Source: Atrichornis clamosus
Lineage: Eukaryota; Chordata; Aves; Passeriformes; Menuridae
Direction: 5' to 3'
Assembly: GCA_013400975.1 (NCBI GenBank)
Contig: WBMZ01010884.1
Location: 1 to 64,000 of the forward strand
DNA: 64,000 bases
In this document: in pieces, positions 1-11,210 of the stretch
How the letters are laid out: the number at the start of each line of letters is the position of its first letter
Numbering within the stretch: position 1 is the stretch's first letter
Program-made: the position numbers and the translations under genes
Notes under the pieces: generated by a model
Told to the model about the DNA's origin: nothing
The model's database searches: none
Seen by the model: the letters and a program-made list of their open reading frames with translations, nothing else

Positions 1-770
1 AAAAAAAAGCCTTCAGAAGAATTAAAATCATGGGTAACCTTTGTAGGAAAAAAAACATTTGCTTAACTGACTACATAAAAATGTGACATTGTTTAGTCAA
101 AACCCAAAACTAACACCTCAAACTTTATCATCCAAATATTTTATCTTCATTTATACTTGCTCATATATACTGATCACTGATCAATAAGGCAAATGTTAGT
201 ATAATAGGATCATAAAATCATCATAAAGGCCTGAAATAAAGCAACAATATTTCAGAACAGGTATAAGAGTTTTGAATGACTCATGAGGACCGAAACTAAA
301 AATTTTTGGAATAAAAAAATTAGACAAAAATGATCCAACACAGGGACTATACAGTAGTTTATAGATGACATCCAGTCTTAGGATTTTAATAACAAACATC
401 CATCCCTATCAGTTGCCACAGGGTATTTAACATGAGAAAACAGACTGTATTGAGTTTGCTTGGCCTGTTTTTTTGGCCAATACACAGACATATGTTTTCC
501 TTGCTCCAGTAATGCAGAACTATCTGTCTTGATTCTCTTTGAAAATGACACAATTCACAAGGCACATAAGGTAGGAGAAAACACAACCTAGATAAAACTT
601 GGACAATAATGGGTGCATGTTCTCTTATCAAAGATGGAGGCATTTGTCAACCCTCATTAACATCGTTAGTGGCAGTATAGGTTCTCCATTATTATTATAT
701 TAAGATCATATTATAGAAGTCAGCATTTTTACCAGTTCTCTCAGGTTTCTCTCTCATGTTATGACTGTTT
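1..770. other. AT-rich unique non-coding DNA
   Basis: No repeat family, RNA gene or exon-like unit recognised. The two minus-strand open frames here (67 and 85 codons) lack any recognisable domain and fit chance in AT-rich DNA. Confidence 0.5.
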
Positions 771-985
771 ATGTTTGTTGGGTTTTGTTGTTGGTTAGTT
801 TGTTTGGGTTTAGGGGGGTTTTTTTGAGTTTTTTTTCTTGTTTTGTTTGTTTGGGGTTGATTTGATTTTTTTGTTTTGTTTTGTTTTGGGTTATTTTTGG
901 TCTTGTTTGGTTTTTTTGTTTTTATTGTTGGTGGTTTGTTGTTTTTCTGTTGCTACTGTTTGGGTTTTTTTTGTTTGTTTGCTTT
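771..985. repeat. G/T-rich low-complexity tract
   Basis: About 215 bases almost wholly of T runs broken by G (GTTTG, GGTTT, GGGTTTTTTTT types), including a run of six G near 813. The complementary strand reads as CAAAC/CCAAA. It gives a false 70-codon hydrophobic open frame (838-1050). Similar tracts occur at 18950-19005, 21375-21465, 28084-28160, 37757-37823 and 39104-39175. An eroded poly(A)-type tail read from the other strand is one possible origin. Confidence 0.8.
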
Positions 986-1154
986 CCCCAAGGAGAGGGA
1001 GTAATTTTCTAAGACTGCAAAAGTACACTCTTCATTGTGTTGTAGCTTAGAGCCTGTTAGGAGCTGACACAGATGTGGTAGAAAATAGTCACTTACTGTT
1101 GAGATGGTAGAAGAGGATATTTTGCTGGGAGTGTTGATGTACTTCTGTGGTATT

Positions 1155-1400
1155 TACAGTGACTGCCTCATGGTCTCCAGATGGAATTTAAGATGTTTGT
1201 TATGACCCATAAAGTACTAAATGGCCTATCAGGAATTAAATCTCTCCTCATGCTGTTCTGCCACAGCTGCTACCAACTGATATATAGGAGACATGATACT
1301 TGGCAGGACATTACCCATGAAAGCTTTTTCTCTCATCCTCAGTTCAAAGTAGTCTGAAATTGGCAGATTTCTGGGAAGTCTGCAACAGATGTGTGATACG
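1155..1400 (+). mobile_element. Ancient LINE fragment, C-terminal end of the reverse transcriptase ORF
   Basis: The frame starting at 1181 reads MEFKMFVMTHKVLNGL, matching the widespread CR1/L2-group LINE C-terminal motif (V/I)(E/D)FKxLVxTYKALNGL. Bases 1155-1180 fit the preceding LHWLPV stretch. Further on, 1345-1380 fits the VWNWLP segment that ends such ORFs, but with a stop at 1354. Frame breaks show it is long dead. The exact family is uncertain; the assignment is from memory of the motif, and a search against a repeat library would decide it. Confidence 0.5.
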
Positions 1401-1906
1401 GCTTTTTTGGAGAGGAATAGAGGCAGAGGCAGGAGGAAGCAGGCTTCTATCTGAAATTTGTAAAAGACTCTGAAATACACTTGAGATCTTAAGTGTAGTA
1501 ATTTTCTGATTAAGTATTTTAGTTTATCAAGTAACAACAAATAACATAATCATATCCCAACAAAAGAACATTGATAGTTGTAGCTGGAAAAGCATCAAAA
1601 GCTTCACTGCTCTTCCAATGTATTGACACATTTCTAGATTTCCCTTAGAATGATGATCAGCAAACATGGCAACAAACAATTTACCAAGTCTACAGAGAAT
1701 TAATAAAATAGATTTTATAATTCATTTTAAAGAATACTTAATCTGAACTACACTTGTCCAAAGTATCAGCATTTCTATGCAATATTCTTGATCTTATTTG
1801 CGTATGTACTGATCTGTAGAGACAGGGCAAATAACAAAGTGAGTACTATGCAATATTGTGGAATAATTATTATTTCTCTATGCAGCTCACAGGTCTCAGA
1901 AGTGCA

Positions 1907-1972
1907 GCTCTCTGAAGTTAGATTTCCTCACCTATAGAATAATTACTCACAAGATTGTGAGTGATTAAACCA
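1907..1972 (+). mobile_element. MIR-like (CORE-SINE) 3' end
   Basis: The order of words follows the MIR 3' half: CTCTCTGA, then TTTCCTCACCTATAGAATAA (compare TTTCCTCATCTGTAAAAT), then ACTCACAAGATTGTGAGTGA (compare CCTCACAGG-TTGTGAGGATTAAAT). Such relics are old and rare in birds. The tRNA-like head is not visible. Similarity is by eye only. Confidence 0.5.
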
Positions 1973-3300
1973 AATCTGGTTTAAGCCAGTAAGGACAAAT
2001 TTGTGCTTGGTATCTGATCTTGTAACGCACATATTTTTTTCCATTTGAAGAGTTGGGGAAAATGTACAATTTCCCCGTCCATGCCCAAAGAACTCCATTA
2101 CAAAATCCACTGATGCAGTGCAAGTTGAGAGTGAAATGAGCTGGGTTCCCTGACAGTGTTAGGGAAACAGAATTTGTCAGACATATTTCCATATTGCACA
2201 GATTATATGAGCAAAGCAAGTTTTGCATTTTTGCCTCAGAAATACAAGACATCTTATTTCACAGTCTAATTAATTTTAAAAGAATGTGGATCACCAGAGA
2301 GTAAAATGGCAAAAGACAATGAAGATATTCAGTATGCCTGAGGCATTCAATAAGCCTGAGGCACTATACAGATATTCAAATAATATATGAGGAAAAAAAA
2401 AAAAGAAGAAATAAAGACTACTTAGCTATCTCTCCTCTCAGGACAACAGTTACTCTGAAAATGAGTTGGATATGGATACTTCCTGTATCCATCCTAGCTG
2501 GTAAAAAGGTGTTTCTTCTGGACAAGAACAAGAATGAAGACCCTTGAACCAGATATCATACAAATAATAGATATGGTTTTATAGTCAGGTAAATCTAAAC
2601 AGAAATAATATTTGAGGTTTCCAGGGGTTCTGTCTCTAGTTAAGTATATGGCTAGTCTCTAGGCAGGCCTAGCCAAAGGTCAATGGATTGCCATTTTGGG
2701 AACTATGAAATTCACAGTATTTTGAAATGGATGATTTCTGACATGTTAATAAAAACGTAGGATAGCACTTCTTAAAAAAGCCCTGATTTAATTTTATCAT
2801 ATTTTCATTGATTAATTAAATATTATTTAAGTTGTCCTTGGAAACTGGCCATTTCTGCAGTATATGTTATGAAAATAAACTTGCAAGAAACATGAACTTT
2901 GGGACTTACTTTAAAAAGTGCTGCATCACTAAGTCATCAGTGATGTTGTACGTGTTCAAGACTACCTTGTTCTCAAAAGTTAACAAACTCAAGAATAATA
3001 TGAAGAAGTTATTTTAAGATTGTATTGCAACAAAAATTATGCACAATTTCTTGTCAATATTATATTCAAGGGTAGACTAGTGCAATAAAATAGAGATATT
3101 GTCCTATATAACCTTTTTGTTTACCTGTTCTGGGATTAACTCATGGCTCTCAGTGGCAGTATTTAGACCACAACATTTATAACTTCTCAACTGCTTGGTG
3201 TATTTTGGCAACTTTCTGCTTAGAACTGTAATATGTGAATTTTGGTAGCCATGCATTTAGCCAAGTGAAAGAACATACCTCGAAACCTCCCAGAACATAG
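1973..3300. other. AT-rich unique non-coding DNA
   Basis: No gene or repeat family recognised. It holds two copies of GCCTGAGGCA (2336 and 2354) within 30 bases and an A12 run at 2393-2404. The 95-codon minus-strand frame at 1965-2252 has no recognisable domain. Confidence 0.4.
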
Positions 3301-3315
3301 CTGACCTCCTCCTCT

Positions 3316-3830
3316 TCGGGTGTGCAGGAATTCAGACAGCCTCCAGGAGAAACACAGAGGCTGTCAGAGGATACCAGAGCCCTGCGTGTCTCGGCCACGT
3401 TACAGAACGCGCGGTGTGTGTTTGCAGACTGCTGCTGTGGAACAAGTCGCGTTCCTACTCCTGGCTTTGTCCCATGCAGGGTATCCAGCGAATTCCAGCC
3501 CTGTTAGGGTTGCATCGCTAGGTGGGGGCATTGCTCGCACAACTCTGCCTCTTTCAGGCTACCAGAAGTGTTTTTTCGGCAGGATACTGCAACGTGCTAA
3601 TTACCAAATGGCAGGGGGCCAAGTCCTGAGCAGCTAACTGCTTTTGATTGTAGTGTAATTAAACCTAAGCAAATAGCTTAGGACCGAACCTTTTGTTAGC
3701 TGTGTGCTTATAATCGGAACGAGAAAATGTATGTCCCGCACTTATTATGCTCTATTTATGTAGCCCTTTTGGCCCGATTATCCCCCTCCACACCACTCCC
3801 CTTCCCCCTCCAAGGCACTGTAATTATCCG
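3316..3830. promoter_or_regulatory. CpG-rich patch with homeodomain-type motifs, candidate regulatory element
   Basis: By eye I count about 20 CpG in roughly 515 bases, 13 of them in 3370-3600, far denser than the surrounding sequence. The 3' half carries three TAATTA homeodomain cores (3598-3603, 3656-3661, 3821-3826), a small hairpin CCTAAGC-aaata-GCTTAGG (3664-3682) and a C/T-rich stretch (3779-3812). Together this resembles a weak CpG-island promoter or a developmental enhancer. Overlapping open frames of up to 105 codons show no known domain. Function is inferred; no promoter core was identified. Confidence 0.35.
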
Positions 3831-3839
3831 CCTATGAAA

Positions 3840-5080
3840 GACCTTCAAACTTTGTGCTGGGTGACATCTTACAGAGCTGAGATTTGTTTCAACAACCATA
3901 AATCCTCCCTTACACCAAAGAATTTTGCAATCTACACCCTCTTCCATGTTACTGTTCTTGAAATGGGTTTCACTCAGTGCTTTCTCTGCACAGTGCTTAG
4001 CAAATCAAAGCAGATTAATTAAAAAATACGATATTGCTTGAGTCACACCAGAATTTTCCACAAAATTACCTATTTCCTCTTGAAAACTTTTACTACTTTT
4101 CCCCAAGCTCCTTCTCTGTCATGAACAAGACAGCATATATGTAGCTGGAACCAATTCACAGGTGTTCCAGTCCTTCACCTGAGCTCCATTCACCATGGCT
4201 ATGGTCACTTTTCATGCACAGAACCTGCAGTACAGAATCTACAGAGCTCAAGTCGTGCTACTTTATTCCCTTACCTTTGCATATCTCCAGCTCTGTCTTC
4301 AGTCTTTTGACCAGAGCAGAAGCAAAGTACATCTTTATACCTTTATATGTGACTCAAGATTAGAATAATAAGCAATACTTTTTGTAAGAAAAATGGTGGC
4401 ATTTTAAAACATGATAAGTCATGAATAGCGGTAGCCAAATACACTATGTATATGTAAGTATAATTGCAAGAATCTGGAAAACAATTATGACAATGAAAGT
4501 AAAAGGGAATTCACATGCTAGTATAATCTTTGTAATTCCTAATATTCTGAATATTTGTTGGGCCGTTTTCAGAAGCTCTTTTCGGGAGTGATTTTATATA
4601 AAGTTTTCAAAACAAGGAAAGTAGTGAATAGGCCTCTTTCTATTGCCACACCAAAAGTGGGGAGGATTTTTGGAAAGTTCTGCATCACTTCCAACTTGGT
4701 GACTGTAGACGATACCTCTCATGAGACACCTGAGGTGGGGCGGCCCAGCTCAGAGCACACAGTTTGCAGAGCAGGGCTGGCTTCAGCCAGGCCTCCCTGT
4801 TGGTCCTGCCTGACCCACAGTGCTGCTCACTCTCTCAGAGTGGGGACACACAACACACCCCATGAAGTGGTAGATTTCTGTCTACTAAGCAGCAGTTTCC
4901 TAAAGTTCTTGGAAAGAAACACCCTTGGATTTCCTTATGTAGGAAAGAGGTTCTGCACTTCCAAACCAAGATGTGTCATAATTTGAATTCGTATTTGTGC
5001 AAATTCATTTAAAAAAAGCACATCTCTGCAAGGGCAATGGTGCAAATTTTCCTAACATCTGATTGGAACAGAACATAATC
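3840..5080. other. Unique non-coding DNA with a GC-richer patch
   Basis: Mostly AT-rich. A GC-richer patch lies at about 4720-4865. The 143-codon frame across 4555-4986 begins at a TTG, not an ATG, and has no recognisable domain, so I do not call it a gene. No repeat family recognised. Confidence 0.4.
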
Positions 5081-5089
5081 TGGACTTAC

Positions 5090-5240
5090 CTGAAGAGGAC
5101 AGCAAGTAATTTTTCTTTGCACAAATTCCTTTGAAGGAGTCACAATTACAGTTCCACCTCCCCACAGCATGTATGGGGTGGTGGGATCTGGCCATATGAA
5201 ACCAAGGTTGAAGTGTACTATGAATATGAGTTTGCAGGCT
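5090..5240 (-). other. Exon-like segment, minus strand (unconfirmed)
   Basis: On the minus strand a 151-bp segment is bounded by a pyrimidine-rich acceptor ending CCTTACAG (5241-5248 on the plus strand) and a full-consensus donor CAG|GTAAGT (exon end at 5090). Two frames stay open across it; one includes IWPDPTTPYMLWGGGTVIV. No known protein recognised. A plus-strand exon-like unit (5168-5242) overlaps it, so at most one is likely real. It could also be part of a non-coding RNA, or chance. Confidence 0.25.
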
Positions 5241-5242
5241 CT
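5168..5242 (+). other. Exon-like segment, plus strand (unconfirmed)
   Basis: A pyrimidine-rich acceptor ending CCTCCCCACAG precedes base 5168 and a donor TCT|GTAAGG follows 5242. The 75-bp segment is open in phase 0-0 (25 codons); it begins HVWGGGIWPYETKVEVYYEY. No family recognised. It overlaps the minus-strand candidate at 5090-5240. Confidence 0.2.
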
Positions 5243-5369
5243 GTAAGGAATTGGAGTTTCTAAGAAAGATCCAAGTTCATAGCATTTCAATGCCCTGATA
5301 TAATACAAAGTCTTAAAAGCATCAACTAGCACTTCTATGTTATCAGAATTAAAATCTATTTTCATTTGA

Positions 5370-8300
5370 CTGTGGTAAAGTATAGTTAGAGACTCTATTA
5401 TTTTCTAATATAGTTTTCTAATGCTGACACATTAATGTGTAATGTGTAATGACTCCTAAGTGTGAGCAAATGTCCTAATTCAACCTCTTCCAGAATTTGT
5501 GAGGCAGGCTTCTGCTTCTTTCTGTTACAGACAGAATACACAGCACAGACTCCTTAAACTAATTCACAGTTTGTCAGACACCACAACACTTTATAACTAG
5601 GTTTTTAAAATCCAAATTATGGGTCATATATTGTTTCAATTTTACCCATGTGGGAATTAATCTCACTGTAGGCTGATATGAAAAAGAACATGTGGAATTA
5701 AAAATAGCAGCGGAAAATACAAATAAAAACTGTTCAATGGGTAGGCAAGTTGCATCCCTCTGCCTCCATTCAAAATGTATACTAGTTCCTTGATGGAACT
5801 GAAGGGTTTTTTTCTTAGTGTGGTGTTTTCCTGATATTAGTTCAGTTACTTATACTGAATATTGATCTGAAAGTTATGTTCTTTGTCTTGAAATACTGCA
5901 TCTAATAATATTTTAATTCAGAGTATAAGTTTCTAAATGCGGTTTTTTAATGCTTACTAGAGCACCAAATACCATTACATGGAATATTTTAAACAAACAC
6001 CCATTTTGATGAAAGGTTTGTTTATATTATCTGATTAAATCCCCGTGGAAAAAATATTTATCTAAAAATATCTTTATTATGCAAGCAGTATGATAATTAG
6101 TATTATCTATTAATGAAAATATATCATAAAACCTTGCAAATAGGTCATCTGCAATTATTATAGTGTTCTACAGTTGCATGGGAGACGATCTTGGTTTCTA
6201 CATAGCTGTGTTATCTGCTGGTTTTTTGATGAATGCCCAGACAAATCAAATGCTTTAAAAATGCTACCTCTCAGGTAGTCAGTTGTCTGCTGTAATATCT
6301 AGATAGCTACAGATTGATGATGATGATGATGATATTTATATAATTTGTGCTTTTGAAGGAACAATAAAAAACTCACCACAAGAACCTTGGAAAGACAGAA
6401 CTGTAAGAATGGAGCAGAAGAGTTGCAAATTTTCTGACTACAGAGAACAGTAAAAAGCAGGTAATGATGAATTGCTATATTTTCCATACTGGTGAAGGAC
6501 CACTGGTCCAATGTTGTTCATGGAGAGGTCACTTTTGAAAGTTTAAGCAAGTAAGTCCTACTTTTGAAGAGATCAGATGAGGAAATTCTCTGCTGCAAAA
6601 TTTCTGTGGCTCTTGAAGAATGTAAAGCAGCTGGATATGAGGAAAAGAAATGTTTTTGCTTCTGTCTCTCATTCACTTATATGAAAGATGGATAAAAGAG
6701 CTGCAAGATATGTTTGCAAAAGCTTAAAAGTAAACTTTATATGTATCTAGGTCTGTACGTGATTGAACTGGACTCTTGGAATTAAAATCTGGTCAAAGCC
6801 TAAGATATGAGAAGCCTCTTTTTTTAACTTAGCTTTAAATACAATTTCAATATTCATTTTAACAGCTAAAATCCTAGATTCAATCCACAAGCAGAATAGT
6901 GTTCTGTCTATACCTGTAAATCAGAAATTAATAATAGTTCTAATTTATGGAACAGCAAAGGACAATTTTAATTTATTTTCCATCAACTTTTTTTTTTTTA
7001 AGACAGTTCAAAATGGACATATCATGGACAGCTTGGTTTTTATAACCAGAATTTCAGTCATTAAAATTTGCATTAAAAAATTGGATTGAAAAGAAGTTTA
7101 TTTCAAGAGCTTGAGGATAGATTGAAACACAAGCAATTTCTCTTAAATACTGTACCAGATGCTGTTTGAGATCTCCAACATGTAAATTTTTTCATTTCAT
7201 TTATTTGAATATAATTCAAATAAAATGGTTACCGGACATAACTAGTAAAACTAAATAGAAAACTGTGTAATAGTAAAACTAAATGTAACGTTATGTAACT
7301 TATGTAACATTAAGCCATTATTTAAGTCACTCATAGTATTAAGGGATTACGAAGCAAGTTTTCATAACCTGTAATGTGAATAGTTATAGCACTCATTTAA
7401 TACATCTATCTTCACAGGAAGAAATAGAGCAGAGTGACAATATTTTGGTGGAGTAGTGTTGTTAGAGAAACATATAGTTTGAGTGAAATAAAAATATTTT
7501 CTGGGATCCTTTTAATTTCAACCAGTCTAGAAAATAATTAATTCAGTATCTGTGCTTTGTTGAGATATTAACAGTTAATCTAAATTGAAATAAAAGCAAC
7601 ACATTCGGTTTGATCAGTGCTTATGTTTGTTCATTATTTCCATTTCATACACAACAAATGATTGCTGTAATTAGGAATAAGAGGTTTAATTTAATGATTT
7701 GAAGAAAGAAAAGAATTAATTGTTAGATACATATCTCTCCAAGAAAGCAGAATTCCGCTTTTCTTTCCAGATGAAGTCAGACAAGCTAAAAAGAGGAATA
7801 GGTCAAGCCACAGTCTATTAGCAGGTTATGAAGAGTTTCATACTTATGGTACAGCCAGAAGTATTGCACTTTTACAACTGGTATTTCCAAGGAAAAAATG
7901 GAAAATAAGGTAATCAAGTAACGTCTACATTGTGATCCTGTAAGAGGACAACACGCAGATCTATGCAGAGCTTTTCAAAAGCATGGAGAATGTCCAAGAT
8001 GAATTTTAAAAGCTTGTATTTTTATGTTTGCTCAAGGGACTGTAGAAATTAGAACATTTTCAATCTTTTTTATAAATTTTAAGCAACAACTTGGGCATTC
8101 TGCATTACTATAGCCTTAAGTTATTTTTGCTAAAAAATTATTAGGTAATTTACTTCATGTATAGTTAATATATATTTGACATCTGAAGTTATCATCATAC
8201 AAGGAGTTGGAGTAACTAAATAAGTAAACTACTAAATATTAATATTTTTCCTTCCAAGATTTCTGGAGTACAGGTGAAAAGCAGGTTTTAAAATTAGATT

Positions 8301-11150
8301 AGAAAATCTAATAAACCCTTTATAAATATTTGGCTTACTTCTCTTTATTCCTCTTATCTTTATAGATGGTTGACCTTAAGGAGACTTTACAATTATTATG
8401 CCTTACTTAACTTTTGTGTAAACTGGTGCCATAGTACTTTCCTGGATTTGATTATGGTGGTGAAATCCTTTAAATATTGACTCTTTCGTTGGAATGCCAG
8501 CAAGAAGAGAGGGGAGGAAATATCCAGTATGTAGAATTAAGTTATGACTCCATTCTGTTATGTTTGCATGCAAACTGTAAAGTGCACCAAGAACTGAGTT
8601 AATTTATTTTTTAATTCAATTTCTTTATTCCATGTACAAAATTTACTGCAATAATACATTTTTCTAATAATATAAAGACATATAAAGCTGCATGTTATTA
8701 TGCAGTCAGAAGGTGGCCAAAAATTCCTCAGTGTAATTAGAGTTAATCCTTCCAGAGAAGGAAGAGTAGTTCTAAGCACCTTGTATGTCTGCATTTCTTG
8801 ATTTTTGCTATTTTGTACTAAGATAATGCTGCTTTTCAACTTCGGTATTTTGATTTAACAATAGAGGTAATATAGGGGAAATGGCATCTGAAATGCAATT
8901 TAGACATTAGCATTACTGAAAAGTAGCAGGAGGAGTTGCTAAGCTCCATGAAGTGTTCATTGGAAAAGGAAAGATAAATTTAATAAAATCAAAGTTTCAT
9001 ACCTACTTACACATGAAACAGCAGTGAAAATAGATGGACATTCATTACATGAAAGGTGAAAAAAATATGAAAATTTTTTATAAATTGTGTAATGCTAGTC
9101 AGCAATTCTTAATGTAAACCTGAAATACTTATGATTGGAGGGCAGGAATGCAAGAAACAAAATCTGTTTTGACTGATGTAAAGGCAAGATCTGTTTTCAA
9201 AAGTGCCTATTTCTGTTAATAGTTGTCTAAGGATAGAAATTAAGATAATCAAAACTGACTTAACATACTAAATTAAGAAGGAAATAAAATGTGTGGCCCA
9301 TTTTCAAAATGAGCAGGAAAAGACAGAGCTGTTAGTTGTGTTGATAACCTGCTTGGACACTCCTACATTCATCTTTGCTGTTCCAGGACCACCTTATCTA
9401 TCTACAAAAACTTTTTAACATGTTGCAGGTAACTTGAAAGATGACCAATTTTGAAGGCTCGATTTTCTGTCAAGAGCACATTAAGTAAATTTGAAATACT
9501 TTTGTATTGCGCACTGTTTTTTTAGAGGTAAATAGGTATTTTTCTCTCTAATGGATAAAATAAATCCTAAACTACACAGAGACGTGGTTTTGTCTGCAGC
9601 AGCCTTTTTACTGAACCATACGTCACTGATGCAAACAGGGAGTTTTGAGTCTGATGACAATTAGATGGAGTCTAACAGGGGACCAGTTAATATCTGTTAA
9701 CTTTCCTAGGTGAGTCTCCAGTCAGTAGTCCTACAAATAATAAACTAAAACAGCAGCTTGTGCATGCAGAAATCAAGAAGTGTAATTAGCAAAGTCAGGA
9801 CAGTTTATCTGAACCAAGGACTGGAACAACATGAGGTGCAACAGGGCACAGAGGGCTGTCCATGGAGGAGACAATCCATATGCCTCCTCTTAATTTAGGT
9901 ATTCACTTTTGAGCAGAGTATAACTATGTTGTTTAACACAGTAATCTCTTGGTGTCTGTATAAACCCCTTTCATCAGTTTTACATCAGTCTATTACTTTA
10001 ATTTTTTTATAACAATATAACCTTTTTCTTCTATAGTGCAAATAAAACAGCACTAGACAATCACTCAGATATTCTACCTTAAACAAAAATACCTTGTCTT
10101 TATTACTCTTTCTGCAATAGATGAGAGCAACATGATGTTCTGTTAGGAAAGTAGCTTCTTTATTTCAATTTGCAAACAATTTACTCCTATCAAGCTCATA
10201 TTCTAGGCTTTATTTTTCTGAGTTTGTACTTAAAAGGAGTTAAAACACTTTAGTAGGGTCAAGATCTAATCACAAGGTGAAGACAGAACAAAACCTACAT
10301 GCGGTTGGGTAAGAAGGAATTATTCATGTGATATATTCTTATTTAAAATAAAAACCACAATTCTTAGTGCTCCAGCCATTCAGAAATCCCTTTGTCACTA
10401 TCTGTAAAATCAGAAAGCATCAGTACAAAGAAAAAGTTCAGTGCTGTAAAATACATGTAAGAGCCCTTTACAGAAACTCTTATCCATGTGTGGTTTATTC
10501 TGTGACTGGAATTAAGGGCCTAATAAGGAAGAAATCAAATTTAATTATAAAATCCATTAAATAAAAAAATTTCCCTTAGAGGAAACAACTCTAAAAAACT
10601 GCAAGGACAAGCAAACGACCTTGATATCACAGGTGTGGTCTGCTACCAAGGGAATTGCTTTAGAGTGTGAAATGGAAGACTGAAGATTTACTTGTCTTCA
10701 AATGAGACAAAATGGAAGAATAGAGACTACTTTCACTTCATTCACACCAGATGAGAAAAGGCACTTAAGCAAATGAAACATGAAGGCTACCATGAATGAA
10801 AGCTTCCATGAATAGTTTCATAAATATGAAATGATTTCTTCTACCAGCAGCAAGAAAGGAAGTCAAGAGAAAGAATTTTCTATTATGTTATTCAGAGAAT
10901 CTTATTTTGTTTTTAAAAAGTTGTAGCTTTTTCTGAGTGATTGTAGACAAATCACTTCTTGTCAGTTCCACAAAGGGAATTGTTCAATTTGTTATCCTCA
11001 AATTATAATATTGTTCAGAACAAAATAATGGTTTTTATTCATGGATGGGGATTAATCAAACAAGGACAGATTCGAGAAAGAAACACTCAAAAATACGTGA
11101 TTACTGAATTATGACATTATCTTGGGAGTCAAGACATTTTCATTCATGTT
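5370..11150. other. AT-rich unique non-coding DNA
   Basis: No genes or recognisable repeat families. Small items: a perfect 14-bp palindrome ACACATTAATGTGT (about 5428-5441), six GAT/TGA trinucleotides at 6315-6333, and a near-repeat of TAGTAAAACTAAAT at about 7243 and 7271. Open frames in the stretch are all under 100 codons and domain-free. Confidence 0.5.
6315..6333. repeat. (TGA)6 microsatellite
   Basis: Six uninterrupted TGA trinucleotides on the plus strand. Read on the other strand it gives the run of histidines seen in a false minus-strand frame. Confidence 0.9.
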
Positions 11151-11157
11151 CCTTTAG

Positions 11158-11204
11158 GGGTAGCTGGAACTTACACCACAGTTTCAATCCCAGATGAAGT
11201 ACAG
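11158..11204 (+). other. Micro-exon-like segment (unconfirmed)
   Basis: A pyrimidine-rich tract ending GTTCCTTTAG precedes 11158, and CAG|GTATGG follows 11204. After two leading bases the 47-bp segment reads VAGTYTTVSIPDEVQ without a stop; the other frame with a clear start hits TGA. No gene recognised. Good splice motifs around short open segments arise by chance in a window this size. Confidence 0.18.
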
Positions 11205-11210
11205 GTATGG

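Noticed and set aside
838..1050. 70-codon hydrophobic open frame resembling membrane segments
   Set aside because: It is a translation of the G/T-rich simple tract; the F, L, V and C content follows from T and G runs.
4555..4986. 143-codon plus-strand open frame
   Set aside because: It starts at TTG rather than ATG, has no recognisable domain, and a frame of this length is plausible by chance in 64 kb of two-stranded sequence.
6299..6511. Minus-strand frame with a polyhistidine run
   Set aside because: The histidines are the reverse reading of the (TGA)6 microsatellite.
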